Shown: piece by piece, positions 44,727 to 50,663 of the stretch
Layout of the letters: each line of letters opens with the position of its first letter
How positions within the stretch are numbered: position 1 is the first letter of the stretch
Origin: Alphaproteobacteria bacterium
Lineage (GTDB): Bacteria > Pseudomonadota > Alphaproteobacteria > UBA2136 > JAPPOO01
Reading direction: 5' to 3'
Length of the DNA stretch: 50,663 nucleotides
Assembly (NCBI GenBank): GCA_028817875.1
Contig: JAPPOO010000081.1
Coordinates: 2,341 to 53,003 of the forward strand
Program-made: the position numbers and the translations under genes
Notes under the pieces: generated by a model
What the model was told of the DNA's origin: nothing
Database searches by the model: none
The model's input: the letters and a program-made list of their open reading frames with translations, nothing else

Positions 44727-46505
44727 TCAGCGGTCGAAGAGCTTTTCAAGGTCAGCTTTACTTAAATTGATATATGTAGGGCGGCCGTGGTTACATTGGG
44801 CGGCGTTTGGCGTTGTTTCCATATCTCGCAGCAGCTGGTTCATTTCATCTAAACTCAGGCGCCTATTGGCGCGGATACTGCCATGGCAAGCCATGCGAGA
44901 TAAAATGGCATCCACCCGTTCCATCAAACTGGCAGATGGTGAAAGCTCATGTAAATCTTCTAAAACATCTTGAAGCAAGTGAGTGGGATTAGCCTTGCTT
45001 AATAACATCGGCACTGCGCGCACCGTTACAGCGGTAGGGCCAAAGGCCTCAACTTCCAAACCTAGCTGCGCCAACTGCTCTTCATGTTCCGTCAGCAGGG
45101 AAACATCCCGTGCGGCTAGCTCCACAACTTCTGGCACCAATAACGGCTGTGTTTCTATTTGGCTTTGCCTGAACTGCTCTTTAAATTTCTCGTAAACCAA
45201 CCGTTCGTGGGCGGCGTGTTGGTCTACCAATACCATGCCTTCCGCTGTTTCACTGACAACAAACAAACCGTGCACTTGCGCAACGGCTGTGCCCAAAGGG
45301 TAGCTTTCTTCCGCAGGCTGTACGACTTCCTGCGTTGGTTCTTCACCTTTCCATAATTTTTGCGGCGGCATGTTCATTTCGAATGCGATGTTTTGCGCTT
45401 GGGCACTATCCTGAACTTGGTAGCTTGGGCGCGGTGCCGAGAAAGAAGAGCGGGCTATACCTCCCGTTTGCGCCTTTTGGATAAGCTGTTGCGTCCCTGT
45501 TGTACTCACTTGGGTACTGTTCAAATCTAACGCCCGTCTCACAGCTCCGTGAATAATACTGAATATATCGGCGCCGTTTCTAAAGCGTACTTCTGCCTTA
45601 GCAGGGTGTACGTTCACATCCACATTCTCAACAGGAACTTCTAAAAAAAGCACAGCTGCGGGGTGTTTTCCCTTTGCTAGCCTATCGTGGTAAGCCTGCC
45701 GCAAAGCTGCTGTTAGCAATTTATCTTGAACAGGGCGCCCATTTACAAAAAGATACTGACGACGACTACTTTTCAAATGAAATGTCGGAAGAGAAACGTA
45801 ACCACGCAGCGCAATTCCCTCTCGTTCAAAATCAACGGAAACCAAATTCTCAGCCAAACTTTTGCCTAGAACTTCAATAAGACGAGGAAGATTATCTTCT
45901 AACAACTGTCCACTGCTTCGGCTAATTGCAAAACGTTGTGCGCCATCCACGGTCAGTTCAAATGCAACATCTGGGTGAGCCAGTGCCTGCCGCAGAACAA
46001 CTTCCTCCACCTGCCTTATTTCTGTGCGGTCTGTTTTAAGGAATTTCTGCCGCGCAGGCGTGTTATAGAACAAATTTTTTACGTCAATGATTGTTCCTTT
46101 ACTCAAAGCTGCTGGCGTAACCACACTTTTTTCATCAATTTGCCACGCCGTTTCCTCTTTTTTGGCTCGACTTGTTAAAGCAAAACGAGATACGGAAGCG
46201 ATGGAAGGCAAGGCCTCACCACGAAAACCTAGGGTATGGATAGCAAACAGGTCTTCTGTTTTTTGGATTTTGGATGTTGCGTGCCGCGTCAACGCCAAAG
46301 CCAGTTCAGCCTTGGGAATTCCGCAGCCATCATCCTGCACGCGGATACGTTCCAACCCTGCTCTATCCAATGTTACTTGAATACGCGTAGCACCTGCGTC
46401 TAATGCATTCTCAACTAACTCTTTCACAACGCTGGCAGGGCGCTCTACAACTTCCCCTGCAGCTATTTGGTTTGCTAGGTCATCAGGTAGTAATTTTATT
46501 GGCAT
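44727..46505 (-). CDS. mutL: DNA mismatch repair protein MutL
   Basis: This is a 592-residue protein. The N-terminal GHKL ATPase has IAAGEVVERPASVVKELVENALDAGA and FRGEALPSI. The C-terminal domain has the endonuclease metal motif DQHAAHERLVYE, plus ACHGSIRANR and CNHGRPT, so this MutL should nick DNA itself, as in species lacking MutH. A variable Gln/Pro-rich linker joins the two parts. It acts with MutS on replication errors. pgi follows upstream on the same strand. Confidence 0.97.
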   Translation of the reverse strand: MPIKLLPDDLANQIAAGEVVERPASVVKELVENALDAGATRIQVTLDRAGLERIRVQDDGCGIPKAELALALTRHATSKIQKTEDLFAIHTLGFRGEALPSIASVSRFALTSRAKKEETAWQIDEKSVVTPAALSKGTIIDVKNLFYNTPARQKFLKTDRTEIRQVEEVVLRQALAHPDVAFELTVDGAQRFAISRSSGQLLEDNLPRLIEVLGKSLAENLVSVDFEREGIALRGYVSLPTFHLKSSRRQYLFVNGRPVQDKLLTAALRQAYHDRLAKGKHPAAVLFLEVPVENVDVNVHPAKAEVRFRNGADIFSIIHGAVRRALDLNSTQVSTTGTQQLIQKAQTGGIARSSFSAPRPSYQVQDSAQAQNIAFEMNMPPQKLWKGEEPTQEVVQPAEESYPLGTAVAQVHGLFVVSETAEGMVLVDQHAAHERLVYEKFKEQFRQSQIETQPLLVPEVVELAARDVSLLTEHEEQLAQLGLEVEAFGPTAVTVRAVPMLLSKANPTHLLQDVLEDLHELSPSASLMERVDAILSRMACHGSIRANRRLSLDEMNQLLRDMETTPNAAQCNHGRPTYINLSKADLEKLFDR

Positions 46506-46523
46506 AAAGGCTAGTTTAATGAC

Positions 46524-47774
46524 CTAACGCAGTTTAGCCAAGGCCTCTAGTGTGCACTTTTTACTTTCCTCTACCGCTGGCTGGTCAAACGGGTCAATCT
46601 TCCATACACAGGCGGTTAATACTGTTTCTAACATAAAGTGCATCAAAATAGCCCCTATGTTTTCCGCTTTTAGTTTTGGCAGTATCAGGGTACGCACAGG
46701 TTGATTGCGGTCTATCAACGCTTGCAACGTACCTTCCGCCATTGCCTGCTGCAATGCACCCGGCGTAACGCCTGATAAATCCTTCTTAAACTCTTGCTCC
46801 GGTACAGGCTTGCCCCAGCCATTGCTTTCAGGAACCACAAGGGTAAATAGCTTATCTTGCGGCCCAGCTAAAAAAAGCTGCTGAATACTATGCTGACTAC
46901 ACGGCCCTACCGCCCCTAGCGGTGTTGTACCTTTTCCTTCTTTACCAAGGCTTTCTGCCCATAGCTGCTCAAACCATGCTGGTAAAAAACGAAGCCTTTC
47001 CCCATAGTTATAAAGCACATTAATGTTTTTACCTTGCTCAGCAGCTATAGCATTTAGTGCTGCACCTTGTGCTGGTGCACATGTTGTTGGGTTTGCACTA
47101 AAGTCGTCTACCACACTCTGCATTCCTTTATGAAATGCCTTAATATCTAGCCCTTTAAGCAATGCAGGTAGCGTCCCTGTATCGCCCATAATAGAGTAAC
47201 GCCCACCTAGTTGAGGGTGGTGCGGCAAAATAGGAATATCATGTGCTGTCGCGTAATCATACAACGCAGAAGTTTTAGGTTCAGTCACTGCTAATAGGTG
47301 ATTTTTGAGAGGTAGTCCCACCTCTTCCCAAGCCCGCGCTAATAGGAATAGCTGGCTTAGAGTCTCAGCCGTACCACCAGACTTACTAATGGCAATCATC
47401 CCAGTTTTTTCTAAAGGAAGCTCCTTCGCTAAGGTTTCCAAGGCACATGGTGATAAGTAATCGATAAAATGTAGATGGGGTGGTTTTAGCCCCGTTGCGT
47501 CTGCGTAGTGGTTTATTAATTTGCCGCCTAGGCTTGATCCCCCCATCCCCAAGAAGACAACGTGTTCAAACTTATCCGCCCATCCCTCTACAGCATTGGC
47601 TGTTGCTTCAGGTAGGCTCAGTGCACTGTTAAATGCTGGTAATTCATTCGCTTTGATGCGTTCAACAAAGGCTTCTATCCGCCCTTTTGCATTACCGATT
47701 TTTTGGGCAATATCTACTTCCGAGCTATTTAAAACAGCCAGTGCAGATTGAATATTTTGTGTGTACAAACTCAT
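46524..47774 (-). CDS. pgi: glucose-6-phosphate isomerase, short form
   Basis: This is a 416-residue PGI with two SIS-type halves. FLGMGGSSLGGK and ISKSGGTAETLS bind the phosphate; GGRYSIMG, the Glu in WFEQLWAESLG and the His in CSQHSIQQ are active-site features. It interconverts glucose-6-phosphate and fructose-6-phosphate. At about 416 residues it belongs to the short bacterial form rather than the 550-residue E. coli type. It lies 18 bases upstream of mutL on the same strand. Confidence 0.94.
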   Translation of the reverse strand: MSLYTQNIQSALAVLNSSEVDIAQKIGNAKGRIEAFVERIKANELPAFNSALSLPEATANAVEGWADKFEHVVFLGMGGSSLGGKLINHYADATGLKPPHLHFIDYLSPCALETLAKELPLEKTGMIAISKSGGTAETLSQLFLLARAWEEVGLPLKNHLLAVTEPKTSALYDYATAHDIPILPHHPQLGGRYSIMGDTGTLPALLKGLDIKAFHKGMQSVVDDFSANPTTCAPAQGAALNAIAAEQGKNINVLYNYGERLRFLPAWFEQLWAESLGKEGKGTTPLGAVGPCSQHSIQQLFLAGPQDKLFTLVVPESNGWGKPVPEQEFKKDLSGVTPGALQQAMAEGTLQALIDRNQPVRTLILPKLKAENIGAILMHFMLETVLTACVWKIDPFDQPAVEESKKCTLEALAKLR

Positions 47775-47830
47775 AAGCGGAGCATACTACAATCCCCTCT
47801 CTATACAACTAGAAAATCCCTAAAATGCGG

Positions 47831-49948
47831 TTAATGAATTGTTTCGTCGTCAGATAACTCTGGCCCTGGCATGGCAAAGTAGAAGCCCTGTCCATACTCA
47901 ATGCCCATTGCTTTTAATTTGTCAGCAGTTTCGCCGTGCTCTACCATTTCTGCTACGGTTTTAATTTTTTTCTGCTTAGCAACATCATGCAAAGCACGTA
48001 CAAATGCATCATCTTCATTACTAATATGTAAGTTGCGCACAAAACTACCGTCAATCTTGATAAAATCTAAATCCATATGGCGGATGTAGTTGAAAGATGA
48101 GTAGCCGACACCGCAGTCATCCAACGCAAAGCCTGCCCCTGCTTGGCGCATTTTCGCCATAAATCGACGTACTTGTGCCATATCTCTTAGCAATGCCGTT
48201 TCTGTAATTTCAAAAACTAGCGCACCACGCGGCAAACTACTCTTCTCTAGTTTTTCGGAAACTCTTTCAAAAAAACGTTCACTATCAAAGGTTTTAGCTG
48301 AAATATTAACGGACAGGTGCACATCCCGCCCCGATTTATGCCATTCCTCCAACATACCAATAGCACGGGTCGCAACAATTTCATCAATCTGACTAATGAG
48401 GCCGTAGTCTTCCGCAGCTTCAATAAAGTTTATAGGTACAACCAATTCATCGTTCTGGTCCAGCATTCGCACCAAAACTTCGTAAAATTGCTTATGCCCT
48501 TCATCATTGAGCGGTACAATTGGCTGATAATATAAAACCAAGCGTTCTTGCTCGTTATCTAAACACTTAGAAAGAAAATCCATCCATTCTAAATTATTAG
48601 ACTTAGCCTTATTTTCTTCATTTTCTTCCTTGTAGTATTCAGTCCGGTTACGCCCTTTTTCTTTTGCTTCAGCAATTGTCCTAGTTACACGAGAAAAAAG
48701 TTCGTCAGCTGTTTTTCCTTGTTCCGGAAAACGTATAATGCCGCAACTTACATTAAAGCTAAGACTACCTTCTTCTAACTGTAAAGGCCTGTCATGCAGT
48801 GCCTCTAAAATACGACTTACTCTAAATTCCGTATCTGCCTCAGGTACATCCGGCATCACAATCGCAAATTCATCTCCTGCGGCACGGGCTACCAAGTCCC
48901 CTGTACGCAAATTATCTTGCATAACTTGCGCCATATGAACAAGCAACTTATCACCCACTTCATGCCCGTGAGTCTCATTAATATAAGCAAAGTGATCAAT
49001 GTCTAAAATAATTACCAATCCTGTCCTATCATCTCGCTTTGCCTGTCGGACAATTCGCCCTAATTCATCAAAAAAGCGGTTCCGATTATATAGCCCCGTC
49101 ACAACATCATTATTAGCCAAATAGTACATTTTATCGGTAGATGTTTTCTGCTGAGAAATATCTCGCGCAACCCCTCTAAAACCTACAACTTTATTTGTTT
49201 CATCATAGACCGGCACCCCGGAAACAGCCCAACACATACGGGTTCCATAGGCATCATAACTCCAGTAATCACGCTCTTGGAACGGCTGAGGGTTACGTAA
49301 TAACTCTGCAAAATCATCTTCTATACGCACTTTTTCTTCGGGCAGAAAACACTGTACGAAAGAACCACCAACTTCTGCCCCTTGAGCAGGACGTTTACGA
49401 CTAGAAGAAACTAAAATATTTAAATCACGGTCAACTTCCCACAACCAATCAGCAAACTGGTCTGCTACATCTTTAAAACGTTGCTCTGCTGTTTGATGCA
49501 AAACTTCTAGATGGTTATGTGTTTGCTGAAGTACAAAATGATCTTGTACGGTTTGCGCCATATCACTCAACAAAGAGGCATTTAAGTCTGAAAACGGTAA
49601 GAAATGGGATATTCCTATTTCACGACAACTTACTACAACATCGCGGTTATCCGTCACCACTAAAATGGGGCATCCTACTGCAGCCTTTTCACCTCCTTGA
49701 GTTATGAGCTCTATCCACTCATCGGATATATGCTCCAGATGCATAAGCCATAGCCCGCAGAGCTGGTTAGCATTTTCAGCATTCTCAAAATATTCTGTTA
49801 CTTGCTCTAAAGACTCAGCCTCTATAACTGGAGACACGGAAAGAGGACCGCCTGCGGCCCTTAAAAACGTCTGCAACCTCCCTACCTGAGAGCTCGGTGA
49901 CGAGATCAGCACAGGCTGACCCTGTAGTATTTTCCCTTCACCCTCCAT
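47831..49948 (-). CDS. c-di-GMP protein: REC-like, PAS, GGDEF, EAL
   Basis: This is a 705-residue cytoplasmic signalling protein. Residues about 10-130 look like a degenerate receiver domain, followed by a PAS domain (DVADQFADWLWEVDRDL). The GGDEF domain has AGDEF in the active site with an RTGD inhibitory site in front. The EAL domain has EVL in place of EAL, but keeps the metal-binding residues: VNISAKTF, FEITETALL, LDDCGVGYSS, IKIDGSF and the VAEMVE glutamate. It may both make and degrade c-di-GMP. It is divergent from flgK, fitting a role in motility or attachment. Confidence 0.95.
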   Translation of the reverse strand: MEGEGKILQGQPVLISSPSSQVGRLQTFLRAAGGPLSVSPVIEAESLEQVTEYFENAENANQLCGLWLMHLEHISDEWIELITQGGEKAAVGCPILVVTDNRDVVVSCREIGISHFLPFSDLNASLLSDMAQTVQDHFVLQQTHNHLEVLHQTAEQRFKDVADQFADWLWEVDRDLNILVSSSRKRPAQGAEVGGSFVQCFLPEEKVRIEDDFAELLRNPQPFQERDYWSYDAYGTRMCWAVSGVPVYDETNKVVGFRGVARDISQQKTSTDKMYYLANNDVVTGLYNRNRFFDELGRIVRQAKRDDRTGLVIILDIDHFAYINETHGHEVGDKLLVHMAQVMQDNLRTGDLVARAAGDEFAIVMPDVPEADTEFRVSRILEALHDRPLQLEEGSLSFNVSCGIIRFPEQGKTADELFSRVTRTIAEAKEKGRNRTEYYKEENEENKAKSNNLEWMDFLSKCLDNEQERLVLYYQPIVPLNDEGHKQFYEVLVRMLDQNDELVVPINFIEAAEDYGLISQIDEIVATRAIGMLEEWHKSGRDVHLSVNISAKTFDSERFFERVSEKLEKSSLPRGALVFEITETALLRDMAQVRRFMAKMRQAGAGFALDDCGVGYSSFNYIRHMDLDFIKIDGSFVRNLHISNEDDAFVRALHDVAKQKKIKTVAEMVEHGETADKLKAMGIEYGQGFYFAMPGPELSDDETIH

Positions 49949-50199
49949 ACAAACTTATGTCTTTCACCCTTATTTTTATCGGTTTTCTCTGACATTCAGC
50001 CACTTTTTCGCCTATTACCATACTGTTTTTCTCTATTTATATAAACTTTTGTTTTTTCATTTCAGCAGCTTCCCGCCTGCCCCTATGGCTTTAATGTCAA
50101 TACCTGCCTCTTTATTAGGCCATTCAACCTCCCGCTTATAAAACAGAACACTTCTGGCACGCTTCATGCATCTAAAACCGCAAAGGAGATTAGTAACGT
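49949..50199. promoter_or_regulatory. divergent control region of the c-di-GMP gene and flgK
   Basis: No gene is present in these 251 bases. The left part is pyrimidine-rich on the plus strand. A sigma-54-type promoter for flgK is at 50155-50170 and an AAAGGAGA ribosome-binding site at 50182-50189. Confidence 0.6.
50155..50170 (+). promoter_or_regulatory. sigma-54 promoter of flgK
   Basis: TGGCACGCTTCATGCA matches the sigma-54 consensus TGGCAC-N5-TTGCA in all but one base of the -12 element, with the GG and GC doublets at the correct 12-base spacing. It lies 29 bases before the flgK start codon. Sigma-54 control of late flagellar genes is known in Caulobacter and relatives. Confidence 0.75.
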
Positions 50200-50663
50200 A
50201 TGACAAACCTCGCATCGGCCCTCAGGATTGCCATTGGTGGCATCCAAAGTTCCCAAATTGGGTTGGGTACGGTTGCGCACAATATTGCGAATGCGGATAC
50301 TGAAGGCTACCACCGCCAAACTGTACAATATGGCTCAGTTTCTTACGATGGATTTGGAAGTGGTGTTCAACTTAATGCTATTTTACGACAAGTTGATAGC
50401 TTTTTACAGGAACGCGTTACAGACCAAATCTCTGCCGAAGGCTATACTTCTGAATATCTTAGCTCTATGCAGGATATTGAAACAATTTTTGGCGACCCAA
50501 CCGACCAAGGCGAAGCAAGTTTAGACAAACTTTTCAATAAGTTATTTACTGAAGTTAGTAACTTAGCTAACAACCCTGATTCCAGTGCCCAGAAAAACAG
50601 TACCGTACAGCAAGCTGTTTTACTTGTTGATACTTTACGCAATATGAATAGCGATTTAGATAC
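50200..50663 (+). CDS. flgK: flagellar hook-associated protein FlgK, N-terminal part
   Basis: The reading frame runs open to the end of the window (154 codons seen). It begins MTNLASALRIAIGGIQSSQI and contains the flagellar rod/hook N-terminal motif VAHNIANADTEGYHRQ, followed by the FlgK-specific LRQVDSFLQERVTDQ. FlgK forms the first hook-filament junction. The ATG has a good AAAGGAGA site. The rest of the gene lies outside this window. Confidence 0.93.
   Translation, partial: MTNLASALRIAIGGIQSSQIGLGTVAHNIANADTEGYHRQTVQYGSVSYDGFGSGVQLNAILRQVDSFLQERVTDQISAEGYTSEYLSSMQDIETIFGDPTDQGEASLDKLFNKLFTEVSNLANNPDSSAQKNSTVQQAVLLVDTLRNMNSDLD

Noticed and set aside
1-50663. CRISPR array, tRNA or rRNA gene
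   Set aside because: No regularly spaced repeats, no T-loop plus acceptor pattern and no rRNA-like sequence were seen when reading through; a tRNAscan and barrnap run would be needed to exclude them formally.

Overview
This window reads as chromosomal DNA of a free-living, flagellated alphaproteobacterium of moderate GC content. The evidence is the dnaG-rpoD pair divergent from greA, the sucA-sucB-lpd 2-oxoglutarate dehydrogenase operon, a membrane-anchored class I cytochrome c, an MutL with endonuclease motifs, a ZapE/AFG1 ATPase and an flgK gene behind a sigma-54-type promoter. I cannot name the order or genus. I saw no rRNA or tRNA gene, CRISPR array or intact insertion sequence.

Layout. 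Positions 1-2100 are a decayed stretch: three small hairpins, a broken GNAT acetyltransferase, an XRE regulator cut by an in-frame amber codon, and a structured RNA candidate (possibly 6S-like). Positions 2128-8660 hold one unknown gene and then a chaperone-usher type surface-fibre locus: two DUF4402-like subunits, a PapD-like chaperone and a large usher-like outer-membrane protein on the minus strand, with a third subunit converging on the plus strand. Positions 8815-16356 hold a frameshifted DnaQ-like exonuclease, nusB, nrdR and lpd-sucB-NUDIX-sucA, all on the minus strand. Positions 16497-22584 hold a peptide-type ABC ATPase with rlmE, two exported unknowns, and ispH-rnhA-yqgE.

Positions 22667-31249 are the most unusual part: an ammonium-transporter/chemoreceptor fusion, a candidate arfA whose coding region contains a transcription terminator before its stop codon, a lipoprotein, a cytochrome c, a pseudopilin-like protein, a 607-residue membrane protein behind a leader terminator, and zapE. 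Positions 31595-44655 are housekeeping genes: comF, a methyltransferase relative lacking its SAM-binding core, a DMT permease, rpoD, dnaG, greA, tsaC, a duplicated PH-like membrane protein, tadA, an rluB-type pseudouridine synthase, an ASCH protein, rsmD, a GT-C-like membrane protein and a glutamine amidotransferase. Positions 44727-50663 hold mutL, pgi, a PAS-GGDEF-EAL protein and the start of flgK.

How the genes fit together. The suc operon makes the 2-oxoglutarate dehydrogenase complex, with a NUDIX hydrolase translationally coupled between E1 and E2. The Amt-chemoreceptor fusion, the c-di-GMP protein and flgK point to motility steered by nutrients. The chaperone-usher locus points to a surface attachment fibre. 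Three separate genes are broken by stop codons or single-base frameshifts, so either this strain is losing genes or the assembly carries small errors. The arfA candidate, the Amt-MCP fusion and an RpoD apparently without region 1.1 are the observations I would check first.
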